Source: Syntrophotalea acetylenica (lineage in GTDB: Bacteria > Desulfobacterota > Desulfuromonadia > Desulfuromonadales > Syntrophotaleaceae). From it: a DNA stretch of 64,000 nucleotides. Of this stretch, positions 34,132-42,473 are shown piece by piece; positions within the stretch are counted from its first letter, which is position 1, and each line of letters begins with the position of its first letter. The notes beneath the pieces are model-generated. The model worked only from the letters and a program-made list of their open reading frames with translations, ran no database searches and had not been told where the DNA came from. Position numbers and translations under genes: made by a program. The stretch spans positions 2,970,001 to 3,034,000 of the forward strand of contig NZ_CP015455.1 in NCBI RefSeq assembly GCF_001888165.1, given 5' to 3'.

Positions 34132-34881
34132 TTAGCCAATGATCTGAATCTTCCGGCACTTCGGAAACGCCGAACACGCCCAAAACCACTTGCCGGCATT
34201 CGGTCCTTTCTTAGCCAGCCGTTTCACCATCGGGGCACTGCAAGCCAAACAGATGGGCGGTACCTGCTCACTTGCTTGCTCTTGTGCTAATCCAACAGCC
34301 ACATTTTCGGCAGACATCTCTTCCAACACCCCCTGCCCCTCCTGCACAACACCCGACAAGGCCACAGGTTCAGAAACCACCGAACCCAAAGAAAGGACCT
34401 CCGCCAGCTTCGTCGTGACCTCCTGCACCGAATACCCCTTGCAGACGGCAAAGTGCGCGATGGGAATACCTGCGGTGCTCAGAGCCTTGTCGACAAACGC
34501 ATCCCTTGCGCTCCGGTCCTTGCGCCGATGGGAGGCATCGTCCAGTTCCACCACCCCCGCCACAGCCAGGGTGTCCGGCTGACAAAGAACAAAATCGACG
34601 TGTTTCTGGTGAATGCGATTCCAGGCTCCGGTTCGTTGACTGCGAGTGAGGCCTTTGGCCGGCTGGATCAGATCCCCCAGGCGGACTTTGCCCATAACGC
34701 GGAATTGCCCCGCAACCGCCTGTTCCAAGACCCCGAAGAAGGAACGTTCCGCCGGACTGAATAATTTCTGCCGGGCTTCATATGTCGCTTCTTCCGATGG
34801 GCCCTTGGACTGCTTCTTGAAAAGTGCAGCTATCACCGCCAGGACAGCGAAGATAGCCAGCAAAAAAAGTAGACTGTTCAT
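34132..34881 (-). CDS. DUF2726 protein with topoisomerase-type zinc ribbon
   Basis: An N-terminal membrane anchor (LLFLLAIFAVLAVIAALF) is followed by DUF2726 (SPAERSFFGVLEQAVAGQFR, VLCQPDTLAVAGVVELDDAS, RKDRSARDAFVDKALSTAGI), related to PD-(D/E)XK nucleases, and a C-terminal zinc ribbon with CLACSAPMVKR and FWACSAFPKCRK as in topoisomerase I tails. It probably binds DNA at the membrane. GGAGG precedes ATG 34881. The frame is open to 34962, but the anchor starts at 34881. It sits in the minus-strand nucleic-acid enzyme island. Confidence 0.82.
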   Translation of the reverse strand: MNSLLFLLAIFAVLAVIAALFKKQSKGPSEEATYEARQKLFSPAERSFFGVLEQAVAGQFRVMGKVRLGDLIQPAKGLTRSQRTGAWNRIHQKHVDFVLCQPDTLAVAGVVELDDASHRRKDRSARDAFVDKALSTAGIPIAHFAVCKGYSVQEVTTKLAEVLSLGSVVSEPVALSGVVQEGQGVLEEMSAENVAVGLAQEQASEQVPPICLACSAPMVKRLAKKGPNAGKWFWACSAFPKCRKIQIIG

Positions 34882-34897
34882 GGACCTCCAAAAAAAC

Positions 34898-34935
34898 AAA
34901 AACCGCCCGCGCCTCACCAGCGCCGAGCGGTTTTT
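34898..34935 (-). terminator. Terminator/attenuator-like hairpin immediately before the DUF2726 gene
   Basis: On the minus strand AAAAACCGCTCGGCGC, a short loop and GGCGCGGGCGGTTTTT are followed by more T. The hairpin ends about ten bases before the Shine-Dalgarno sequence of the DUF2726 gene. It could stop transcription coming from the sirtuin gene or act as an attenuator. Confidence 0.6.
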
Positions 34936-35194
34936 AAAACTATACGATAATCCCCCGAACAATCATTCCATCCTCCGAACATTACAAATACCAGAGGCAA
35001 CAAAACTCCATAAACAAGGATTAAAATAACGCCAGGTTTTTCTTGGGTCAACAATTCTAATGATGTTAGAACGTCCCTTGTCAGAGGTCGTTGGGTAACT
35101 GGGGATCGGAAGCGTTCCATCCGCACGGCATCCCGGGCAATCCTGGCATCGATGCCGGAATACTACTCATGGACAAATGAAGTCTCTGCATGAT

Positions 35195-35965
35195 TTATCC
35201 TCGCAAGGACTCCGCCACTTCCCGGAAATAGGCGTCGAGGTCGCGATCTACAAAATAACGGTGGGGTGCTGGTGGCAGCAGCACCGGTCCACGGTTGACG
35301 ACGATGGTGGTGGCTTGCGTCTGATGCGGGAGGAACGAGGCGGGGGTGACCTTGAGGGAGGAACCGAGCACCAGCAGCAGATCGCACTGCCTTACCAGCT
35401 GCTCGGCCGGTGAGTAATGGTCGACCAGTTCGCCGAAAAACACGATGTCGGGCTTGAGTACGCCGTTGCAGCGGGAGCACAGAGCCAGCGGGGGTGTGGG
35501 ACTGGCGGCCATGGCCTGCTGCCACCAGGCGTAGCTGAGGTCCGCATACTGTGTGCCACAAGCAGTGCAGGTGGCACTGCGGTAGGAGCCGTGCAGTTCG
35601 ATAACCTTGCGGCTGCCGGCCTGTTGGTGGAGGATGTCGATATTCTGGGTGATCACCCCGGCCAGGCAACCCGTCTGTTCCCGTTCAGCCAGCCAGCGGT
35701 GGGTAAAGGTCGGCCGGATATCCTTCACGGTGTCGACGAAATCCCGCGAGAATTCGTAAAAATACTGCGGGCTGCGCCGAAACCAGCCGATCTCGAAGAC
35801 CTTCTCGGGATCGTACCGCCGGGTTACATACAGCCCCTGCGGTCCCCGGAAATCCGGGATGCCCGCTGCCGTGGAGATGCCGGCACCGGTAAGAGCAACC
35901 ACACAGCGGGCCTGCCGGATCAACGCGGCGCAGCGTACCGGCTCAAGTGACTGAATTTTTACCAT
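35195..35965 (-). CDS. SIR2-family NAD-dependent deacylase (internal start)
   Basis: From ATG 35965 the 256-residue sequence is a complete sirtuin of normal size: [20 protein letters not shown] for NAD binding, [12 protein letters not shown], the catalytic histidine in VIELHGSYR, four zinc cysteines (CTACGTQ and CSRCNGV), KPDIVFFGE and GSSLKV. It would remove acyl groups from lysines using NAD+; many bacterial SIR2 proteins in defence islands instead deplete NAD. AAAGGG lies before the ATG. The gene is in frame with the upstream SEC-C gene through a repeat, so the separate start is an inference from domain boundaries. Confidence 0.85.
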   Translation of the reverse strand: MVKIQSLEPVRCAALIRQARCVVALTGAGISTAAGIPDFRGPQGLYVTRRYDPEKVFEIGWFRRSPQYFYEFSRDFVDTVKDIRPTFTHRWLAEREQTGCLAGVITQNIDILHQQAGSRKVIELHGSYRSATCTACGTQYADLSYAWWQQAMAASPTPPLALCSRCNGVLKPDIVFFGELVDHYSPAEQLVRQCDLLLVLGSSLKVTPASFLPHQTQATTIVVNRGPVLLPPAPHRYFVDRDLDAYFREVAESLRG

Positions 35966-37093
35966 CGAGAGTGGCCCTTTCTGAGACCAATGCCGATTTG
36001 TCCATCTCGTTTTTATCCGGAGCTTCCGGATGGACCCTGTCTCGTATTCATTGTCAGTGGCCCGTCGGCGCCTACCCCCCTGAAACCGTACCGCCTCGTC
36101 AAGAAGAACCGTTTTTCTCACCCGGTAATCATGCAGAAGCGATTTTTCCCGAGGGATCGATTCCAATTCGGCAAGACCCAGAAATTGGGCGAAACATTCG
36201 AGAGTGCGCAGAGTGTAGCAGGTGCGCAGCTCCTGCTCCGGATCGTATGCCGATGCGGGTGCCATCTCGTCAAGCAGCATGGGGAATGCCTGCAGAAAGT
36301 GGTCTTCGTAAAAAGCCGCATCGCGCCATTGATCGCCGTGGCGGTGCAGCAGAAACAGGGTGAAAAGGAAGGCCTGCTGCAAAAAGGGAATCTCCGGGTA
36401 GCGGTCCCGGTAGGCCCAGTTGAACTTTTGCGTGTAAGCCCGCAGCAGGAGCGGATGGATGGCGGCGTATCCGTTGTGGGAAAGAAGGTTGCGGCAGTTG
36501 CGGCTGAGGATGAAACGGCCTTTGTATTTGCGCAGCAGTCCCGCCGCCTCGGCCACCAGACGGGTGACGTGCAGGTCGAAGAAATCCTCTTCCTTGTTGA
36601 TATTGCCATACCGCGTCCGCTCGCGGCAGGCCTCTTCGCCGAAGTAAGCGAGGGCCGCCTCCCGGCAGAAATGACGCGGCAGGTTGCCTTTGGCGGTGGG
36701 CTTCAGCCCCTGCTCGCCGACGGCCTCCGCCAGCAACCGGAACAGGGTCAGGATCGGTGCCACGGGCTCCGCGGACAGGATTTCGGAAAAACGCACCAGG
36801 CCCGGCGAATCATAAGGGTCGTAGAGCAGCTGATGCATCTGCTGCGCCGACAGGCCGGCAAAATCGGCCACAGACTGCTGGTTGCGCTGCTGCATATGGG
36901 TCTTGAGGAAGGCGTTGGCCTCTTCGAGCGATTCGAAATCGCGCCCTTGCAACGCCTGACGGATTTCAGCAAACATGTCCGCCGGGGTCTGACCAGAGGG
37001 GGCATCCCGGCGCTGGCCCAGGCAGCATTTCTTGTACTTCAGTCCACTGCCGCAGGGGCAGGGATCGTTACGGCCGACTTTGTCCTCCGCCAT
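35195..37093 (-). CDS. SEC-C motif protein, open reading frame continuing into a SIR2 protein
   Basis: The frame starts [20 protein letters not shown], the SEC-C zinc motif (CxCx8-CC), followed by a helical domain of about 320 residues ([58 protein letters not shown]). It should end near [11 protein letters not shown], but no stop follows: a fragment of the dispersed repeat (36014-36035) is read through and the frame continues into a complete sirtuin from about residue 377. GGGAGA lies eight bases before ATG 37093. Either a true fusion of 632 residues is made, or the sirtuin is started separately at 35965. SEC-C proteins of this kind bind zinc and nucleic acid or ribosomes; the function here is unknown. 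Confidence 0.7.
   Translation of the reverse strand: MAEDKVGRNDPCPCGSGLKYKKCCLGQRRDAPSGQTPADMFAEIRQALQGRDFESLEEANAFLKTHMQQRNQQSVADFAGLSAQQMHQLLYDPYDSPGLVRFSEILSAEPVAPILTLFRLLAEAVGEQGLKPTAKGNLPRHFCREAALAYFGEEACRERTRYGNINKEEDFFDLHVTRLVAEAAGLLRKYKGRFILSRNCRNLLSHNGYAAIHPLLLRAYTQKFNWAYRDRYPEIPFLQQAFLFTLFLLHRHGDQWRDAAFYEDHFLQAFPMLLDEMAPASAYDPEQELRTCYTLRTLECFAQFLGLAELESIPREKSLLHDYRVRKTVLLDEAVRFQGGRRRRATDNEYETGSIRKLRIKTRWTNRHWSQKGPLSMVKIQSLEPVRCAALIRQARCVVALTGAGISTAAGIPDFRGPQGLYVTRRYDPEKVFEIGWFRRSPQYFYEFSRDFVDTVKDIRPTFTHRWLAEREQTGCLAGVITQNIDILHQQAGSRKVIELHGSYRSATCTACGTQYADLSYAWWQQAMAASPTPPLALCSRCNGVLKPDIVFFGELVDHYSPAEQLVRQCDLLLVLGSSLKVTPASFLPHQTQATTIVVNRGPVLLPPAPHRYFVDRDLDAYFREVAESLRG
36014..36035 (-). 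repeat. Dispersed repeat hairpin fragment R7, inside an ORF
   Basis: TATCCGGAGCTTCCGGATGG is the core palindrome of the repeat family. It lies between the SEC-C and SIR2 coding parts and is translated as IRKLRIK in the joined frame. Confidence 0.65.
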
Positions 37094-37239
37094 AAGGATT
37101 TTCTCCCGGCATAGCCTTGTTGGTCTCAAACCGCACCGACGCAATGCTGTGCGGACCTTTGTTTGACAGAAAGTGTAAATGAAATGCGGGTTTTCAACAA
37201 CGTGGGAATGGATCTGCCCGGCGTGTTTATTTCACGTTA

Positions 37240-37267
37240 GTATCCATCCGGGGTTTTCGGATGGCTA
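37240..37267 (+). repeat. Dispersed repeat hairpin fragment R8
   Basis: GTATCCATCCGG-GGTTTT-CGGATGGCTAT is a degraded copy of the repeat hairpin, in the gap upstream of the autotransporter gene. Confidence 0.65.
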
Positions 37268-37388
37268 TTAGCTTAAAATAACCGTGTTTTTTTTGATGAT
37301 GTTATGCTAAATTTCTGACCATATATCTAATGAGCTTTCTTGGTTTTTCCCAAGATTAAGGCAGTTTTTATTGTGAGGAGGTACAGAC

Positions 37389-39140
37389 ATGAAAACCACC
37401 GTTTTGAAAAAGTGGGGGCTGGTCTTATCGGCCTGCCTGCTGTGGGCCGCTCCGGCGGCGGCCGTCGGAAACTACACGACCATTTTTTCGGAGAGTTTTG
37501 ACGACAGTCCCTTCGTCGACCGGGGCTGGACCACCCAGGATCTGCAGGGCAGCGGCATGACCTGGAGCTGGTACAGCTCAGTTTCAACATTCCGCCTGTC
37601 GAGCGACATCAGCTCCGGTGGCGTGGTTGGGGCCGATTCCGACGTTCATTACAACTATTACTGGGATGCGGCGCTTGTTTCGCCCGCCATCGACCTTGGC
37701 GCCGCGCGCGAGGTCATCCTGAGGTTTGCCGGGAATTTTCAGACTTTTGCTCTATCAGATAGAGCATTTCTTGATATCAGCACCGACAGCGGCGCCACCT
37801 GGACCAATCTGGCAACCAAAAACAGCGACGACCCTGCCGGCGGGCTTCTTCAAGAATTTTTTCTGAACGACTATCTGGGGCAGACGGTACAACTGCGCTG
37901 GCGCTATGTCACCGGCGGCACCTGGGAGTGGTTCTGGTACCTGGATAACATCCTGGTGTACGCCATGCTGGGGGTCGAGTTTCCGTTTGCACCCGCCACC
38001 GCCAACCAGGCGGCGATTCTCGCCAGCCTTACAGGGCTGACCGAGGGTGCCGAAGGGCAGACGCTCGATGACCTGCAGGCCCTGGCCGATCTCGGCGATG
38101 GCGCGTTTCAACGCGGTCTGGACGCCCTTTCGCCCGAGCCTTACGCCGCGCTGCGCGATGTCAGCCTGCAGTTGACCCGGCGTTTTGCCGGCATCGCCCG
38201 AAGCCGCACCGAACGTCTTGGCGACAGCGCCCGCACCCTGGCCGGCATGCCGCGCCATTATGCCGCTGCCAACAGCGTGATGAGTGATGTGGATTACATC
38301 GCTGGCGAAGACAGTAACGGACTGTGGGCACAGCCGTTCCTGCTCAGAGCGGACCAGGACGGCAGCGGTGGCCGTTTCGGCTACCGGCACAACGCCTACG
38401 GTTTCGTGCTCGGGTTTGACCGCCGCATCGGCTCCAACGGCCTGGCAGGAGCCTTCTTCGGCTATGGCAACGGTGATGTGCGTTACGACACGGTCAACGC
38501 CGATACGGACCTGGACAGCTATTGCGGCGGCCTCTACAGCGGCTGGAAGCTCGGCCGTTTCGATGTCGATGGCGGCGCCTCCTGGACGCGCAACCGCTAT
38601 GGCACCGAACGCGCCATCCAGCTCGCCGACGGCACCCGCAAAGCCACCTCCAGCCATGATGGGGATGAAATTTCCGCGTGGCTCGGCGGCGCCTACCACT
38701 GGCTGCGCCTCGGCGCCTTCGAACTGCAGCCCATGGCCTCCTTGCAGTACGCCTACTACGACGGCGAAAGCTTTGACGAAAAGGGCGCCGACACCTTCAA
38801 TCTGCATGTCCGGGGCACCGATGCCCACTCCATCGCCTCGCGCCTGGGTTTGCGCCTGAGCAGCGCCTTCAGCTACGAAAAACAGCACATTACCACCGAA
38901 GTGCGCGTGGAATGGGCTCATGAATTCGGTGAAATCAACCGCCAGGTCAGCGCCAACTTCGCCGGCGTGGAAACCTTCACGGTAGACGGCATCGAACCGG
39001 AACGGGATGCCGCCATCATCGGCCTGGGCGTGGCCAACAATTTCACCGACCATCTGTCCATGTTCGTCAACGGCGACGTCGAGTTGCGGGATGATTTCAA
39101 TGGCTGGCAGATTGCCGCGGGGATGCAGGGATCGTTCTGA
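37389..39140 (+). CDS. Autotransporter with MAM/choice-of-anchor-like passenger
   Basis: The 583-residue protein has a signal peptide (WGLVLSACLLWAAPAAAVG) and a passenger of about 170 residues with FSESFDDSPFVDRGWTTQD, DAALVSPAIDLGAAREVILR and DNILVYAML, the beta-sandwich pattern of MAM/choice-of-anchor domains that bind sugars or proteins. A helical linker (residues about 205-290) leads into a PF03797-type barrel (GLWAQPFLLRADQDG ... GWQIAAGMQGSF) ending in Phe. GAGGAGG lies before the ATG and a strong terminator follows, so it is a single-gene unit. The barrel resembles that of the gene at 6467. The target of the passenger is unknown. Confidence 0.87.
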   Translation: MKTTVLKKWGLVLSACLLWAAPAAAVGNYTTIFSESFDDSPFVDRGWTTQDLQGSGMTWSWYSSVSTFRLSSDISSGGVVGADSDVHYNYYWDAALVSPAIDLGAAREVILRFAGNFQTFALSDRAFLDISTDSGATWTNLATKNSDDPAGGLLQEFFLNDYLGQTVQLRWRYVTGGTWEWFWYLDNILVYAMLGVEFPFAPATANQAAILASLTGLTEGAEGQTLDDLQALADLGDGAFQRGLDALSPEPYAALRDVSLQLTRRFAGIARSRTERLGDSARTLAGMPRHYAAANSVMSDVDYIAGEDSNGLWAQPFLLRADQDGSGGRFGYRHNAYGFVLGFDRRIGSNGLAGAFFGYGNGDVRYDTVNADTDLDSYCGGLYSGWKLGRFDVDGGASWTRNRYGTERAIQLADGTRKATSSHDGDEISAWLGGAYHWLRLGAFELQPMASLQYAYYDGESFDEKGADTFNLHVRGTDAHSIASRLGLRLSSAFSYEKQHITTEVRVEWAHEFGEINRQVSANFAGVETFTVDGIEPERDAAIIGLGVANNFTDHLSMFVNGDVELRDDFNGWQIAAGMQGSF

Positions 39141-39180
39141 ATTCGGCGCAACAGCGTTTTTGAAATAAAAAGGAAATTGC

Positions 39181-39213
39181 AAGGAGCGGACTCCAACAGT
39201 CCGCTCCTTTTTT
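39181..39213 (+). terminator. Rho-independent terminator
   Basis: AAGGAGCGGACT-CCAAC-AGTCCGCTCC followed by TTTTTT, a perfect ten-base-pair GC-rich stem 40 bp after the autotransporter stop. Confidence 0.93.
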
Positions 39214-39735
39214 GATGTTGGTAATTTTCCCCGGCCGGCGCTTTACTCACCTCCCCCCCCGGCTCCTGGCCCGCCTGCAACGGCGTCACAAGGGGGAAAA
39301 GACGGCAAACCGGGTTTGCCGTAAACCAATCTCGCAGCGCCGGTTTCCGCAACAGCCCAACTGAAAACTGGCGACGCACTACCGATACGCAAAAGCCCTA
39401 CGCAGCGCAACCCCACCAAACGGGCAGCGCCGCTGACACAAGGCAGCACCCTTGGAGCCGGAGCCTATCATAATGGCGATAGCCGACCCTACGTCCTTTC
39501 TTTCCATACTTTCTTTAGACGAGTAAAGAAAGTATGCCGGCTGCCGGCCGGGACCGGCGAAGTTGAAGTAAAAGATTTTGACCTGAGCTCGCAGCTTACA
39601 GCTTACAACTTACAGCTCTCAGTTCTAAACCTTTAACTTCAATACCGCGGGGTGGCGCCCCCGCCCGGCGCTGCACTCCGGCCGCGTCACAAAGGGAAAC
39701 AAGGAAAGAAATCCATATCCTTCAGCACCAAAACC
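39214..39735. other. Gene-free region with a perfect 13-bp palindrome
   Basis: CATACTTTCTTTA-GACGAG-TAAAGAAAGTATG at 39505-39536 is a perfect inverted repeat with a 6-base loop. Short direct repeats AGCTTACA / ACTTACAGCT occupy 39591-39626, and two loosely similar GC-rich blocks ending GCGTCACAA(A)GGG occur near 39285 and 39688. No gene is supported. Confidence 0.6.
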
Positions 39736-39767
39736 AACGGGGAAGAGCACTGCCGCCCTTCCCCGTT
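39736..39767 (-). terminator. Probable terminator of the small envelope gene
   Basis: AACGGGGAAG and CTTCCCCGTT form a perfect ten-pair stem just past the stop codon; on the minus strand it is followed by GGTTTTGG, a weak T tract. Confidence 0.6.
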
Positions 39768-39773
39768 TCCTTA

Positions 39774-40241
39774 TCAACCTTTATGTTTATGCCCCTTCCC
39801 ATTGCCCTTGCCATGGCCACGCCCATCGTCCTGCGGATAATGAGCCCTGCCCTTGTAATGATGTCTGTCCCTTCTGTAATGGGCATATTCCGCATCCCTT
39901 GCACGGATGATGTCCCGATAACGTTTTTTGGCCAGCCCGGGCGGCAGATGCCGGGGACCGACACCCTGCCAGGGGCCATTGTAGCTCGCGCCCCGATACC
40001 AGCGGCGATCCTTGCAGACATAGTAGCTGCCGCCGACATAGAACATGTCATAAGGCACCCCTACGGCAACATGAAAGCCAAGTTCGGCGGGCGCCAGGAA
40101 CACGGGGGGCTCGTGCACGACGACGGGACGGGCGCCGTGGCTTCCGATGTGCACATCGAGGCCGAAGTCCACGTCGGAGGCCTGGGCGACGGACGTTCCC
40201 ATCAGGGCAACGGCCAGCAACAGAAAAAGCATGTGTCTCAT
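39774..40241 (-). CDS. Small periplasmic protein, histidine/glycine-rich tail
   Basis: The 155-residue protein has a signal peptide (MLFLLLAVALMGTSVAQA), then PAELGFHVAVGVPYDMFYVG, YYVCKDRRWYRGASYNGPWQ, which resembles the YxxxxWY..GPW repeat found in small periplasmic proteins of many proteobacteria. It ends in a tail rich in His, Gly and Lys (GRGHGKGNGKGHKHKG) that could bind metal. AAAGGAG precedes the ATG. Function unknown. Confidence 0.75.
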   Translation of the reverse strand: MRHMLFLLLAVALMGTSVAQASDVDFGLDVHIGSHGARPVVVHEPPVFLAPAELGFHVAVGVPYDMFYVGGSYYVCKDRRWYRGASYNGPWQGVGPRHLPPGLAKKRYRDIIRARDAEYAHYRRDRHHYKGRAHYPQDDGRGHGKGNGKGHKHKG

Positions 40242-40510
40242 TTTCGGATCTCCTTTGCAATGCAGGATAAAAATGAACTTCTACCGGAAGAGCACGATTC
40301 ATGCCGCCGGGGATGAATGAAACCCCGGTCGATGGCTTTGGCAATTGAGACGGTTTGTCAGGCGCAAGGTTTACCGGGTTCCGGGAAATTTTTGCAGAAC
40401 CGCGCCTTTTTTGGAGAATGGGGCGTCACCATGAAGCGACATGCGAAGGCAGGGATTTAGGCGCAACCGTGTTCATGCAAAGGGAATGGATGGCAACGGA
40501 CTCAGTCGGT

Positions 40511-41386
40511 CTAGCGGTCGGGACAACATTGCTGCCAGCGCTCTTGCGTAAAGGTCTCGAACACCACCTCTCCCTTGCAGCGCTTGCACACTACATGACG
40601 CCGGCGGCGTTCGGCGGTGGCGACCCAGCAGCCGTTGCGGCAGCTTACGATGTAACGTGGCGGCGCGAAGCGCAGACCATGGCAACGCTCCCCGCTGCCG
40701 CCAAGCCGTTTGGCCATGGCACGCCATACGGCATCGTGGTTGTGCCCGGGCCCGACCAGGGCGTGGGCGATTTCGTGCAGCAGGGTATCGAGAATTTCAG
40801 CCTCGGGGGCATTGCGCGCCAGATGCCGCGACAGGGTGATGGTCCTGCTGCCGTACCGGCAGCTGCCGGCGCGACGCGTGGCGTCGTCAAAAACAAAACG
40901 CCAGTTCTTCAGGCCGTGGCGCTGGAGCATCTCTCCAGCCTGCTGTTCGACAGCCTCCAGCCGCGAGACATCGTCCGAAGGGGTTGGTTGCGCCGCTCCT
41001 TCCGTTGCCTCGCGCGCCAGCAGCGCATAGCAAACGCGGTATTCGTCGCGGTTGTCGCACACCACCAGCGCCCGTTTGGGATTGAGCCGCGCAATACAGC
41101 CGGCGACGGTTTTCTCGCGGAACCGGAAACACACCCGGTCGCCGACCTGAAACTGCAGGGGGGAAACCGCGGGGACCGGAAGCTCAACAGGAGGAGGCTG
41201 CACCACGGGTGCCCGGGTAGGCGGCACCAGCTGTTCGTGGTCAAGCCGGTAAACGCGGCGGTCGTCGCCGAGGACATACACCTGCCGCCGATCGGCACGC
41301 GCCACGGTGCCGGAAAGTTCGCGGCCCTGATGCATGAAGCGGACGGTCTGCCCGAGCTGGAAGGGAGATCTGCCTGGTTGGGTCAT
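40511..41386 (-). CDS. SprT-like zinc metalloprotease domain protein
   Basis: The 291-residue protein has an SprT-like domain at about 155-290: NWRFVFDDATRRAGSCRYGS, the active-site helix ILDTLLHEIAHALVGPGHNH (HExxH) and a C-terminal zinc ribbon (SCRNGCW, VVCKRCKGE). SprT/Spartan relatives cut proteins crosslinked to DNA. The N-terminal 150 residues contain two small beta-barrel units (FQLGQTVRFMHQGRELSGTV; LQFQVGDRVCFRFREKTVAG) of SH3/KOW-like character, apparently an internal duplication, absent from E. coli SprT. CGGAG precedes ATG 41386. Confidence 0.82.
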   Translation of the reverse strand: MTQPGRSPFQLGQTVRFMHQGRELSGTVARADRRQVYVLGDDRRVYRLDHEQLVPPTRAPVVQPPPVELPVPAVSPLQFQVGDRVCFRFREKTVAGCIARLNPKRALVVCDNRDEYRVCYALLAREATEGAAQPTPSDDVSRLEAVEQQAGEMLQRHGLKNWRFVFDDATRRAGSCRYGSRTITLSRHLARNAPEAEILDTLLHEIAHALVGPGHNHDAVWRAMAKRLGGSGERCHGLRFAPPRYIVSCRNGCWVATAERRRRHVVCKRCKGEVVFETFTQERWQQCCPDR

Positions 41387-41469
41387 TGACAAACTCCGGG
41401 GAAACGGGTGGATTCCGTGTCGGAGTCTGCCAGATTTCTTAAGCGAGGGCAAGACCTTGGCCCCGGCGC

Positions 41470-41498
41470 AAAAAAAATCCCCTCTGCCCAGGAGGGGA
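41470..41498 (-). terminator. Rho-independent terminator of the alcohol operon
   Basis: TCCCCTC-CTGGGCA-GAGGGGA followed on the minus strand by eight T, about 40 bp after the outer-membrane gene stop. It marks the end of the Fe-ADH operon. Confidence 0.92.
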
Positions 41499-41540
41499 AA
41501 ATCTCGCAGAAAAATCGAGAATGACAGAACAGCCTGAATC

Positions 41541-42407
41541 TCAGTAGAAAAAGGCAAAGCGAGCCTGAATCGACTTGGTCTCGACGCCGCTCTTGACCCC
41601 GAAGTCGTCCCGATACTGCAGCAGCAGCTGGTAATTGTCGCCGATATTGAAGGCGGAGGTGAACATCAGGGCATGATTGTCCTGATCGTCCTGCTGGTCG
41701 ATGCCGTCGATTTCGGTTTCGCCGCCGTTGGCGTAGAAATAGCTCAGGCCGAGCCACCAGCGCTTGGTGACATCATAGCTCACGTGCACTTCGGCGCCGT
41801 AGAGCGGGTCCTGCTTTTTGGTAACCGTTTCCTCCCCATTCCAGCAGTCGTCGTTGTCGCCGAAAATCGTGACATTGCCGATCAGGTCGATGTAAAGCGG
41901 CCCGAAGCCCTTGACCAGGCCGATTTCATTCTTGAGCGCCCAGCGGTTGGCGCCAAGGTTCAGCGCCCGTTTCTTGCTGTATTCGCCGATAGGAATGGTG
42001 AAGTAGGGCGTATAGCCGAGCCACAGCTGTTTTTCCGGGTTGTTGACGAACCAGGTGGTCATGAGAAATACCGGGTCGGCGATGCCGGAACTGGATGTAT
42101 CGTTGACCAGATCGCCATCGAGACTGGCTTCGCCGGCGATGATAAGGGCCTGCGGATCGACCACGAACGGCCCGAGATTGGTGTAGTACACCGGACGGAA
42201 GATGACGATATTCTGGCTGAGATTGAAATCGGTGGAAACGACCTGGTCATCGTTCTTGAGGCGGTGGCCGGTGATGTGCTGCAGGTAGGTGCAGAACAGC
42301 ATACTGCCGGCCGGCAGCGGGATGTAGTCACGGGGATCGGCCGATCGGGCCAGATCCGGCACCAAAAAAGCGCTCAGCAGAACGCTGATGATCAACAATC
42401 TTTTCAT
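41541..42407 (-). CDS. Outer-membrane transporter of the phenol-degradation MetA-like family
   Basis: The 288-residue protein has a signal peptide (LLIISVLLSAFLVPDLARSA) and a barrel-like sequence ending QARFAFFY. LPAGSMLFCTYLQHITGH, IVIFRPVYYTNLGPFVVDPQ, GLVKGFGPLYIDLIGNVTIF and YDVTKRWWLGLSYFYANGGE fit PF13557, outer-membrane proteins linked to uptake of small organic compounds. It is 66 bp downstream of the second Fe-ADH gene and before a terminator, so it is the last gene of that operon and may admit alcohols. AGGAGG precedes ATG 42407. Confidence 0.8.
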   Translation of the reverse strand: MKRLLIISVLLSAFLVPDLARSADPRDYIPLPAGSMLFCTYLQHITGHRLKNDDQVVSTDFNLSQNIVIFRPVYYTNLGPFVVDPQALIIAGEASLDGDLVNDTSSSGIADPVFLMTTWFVNNPEKQLWLGYTPYFTIPIGEYSKKRALNLGANRWALKNEIGLVKGFGPLYIDLIGNVTIFGDNDDCWNGEETVTKKQDPLYGAEVHVSYDVTKRWWLGLSYFYANGGETEIDGIDQQDDQDNHALMFTSAFNIGDNYQLLLQYRDDFGVKSGVETKSIQARFAFFY

Positions 42408-42473
42408 GTCCCTGCCTCCTGGATGAAAATGAAATTCCGGGGGCGACCCCTGTCGCCCCCGAAGCACGGGTGA

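Noticed and set aside
36014-37114. Plus-strand ORF opposite the SEC-C gene
   Set aside because: No domain, antisense to the SEC-C/SIR2 frame, which has the zinc and NAD motifs.
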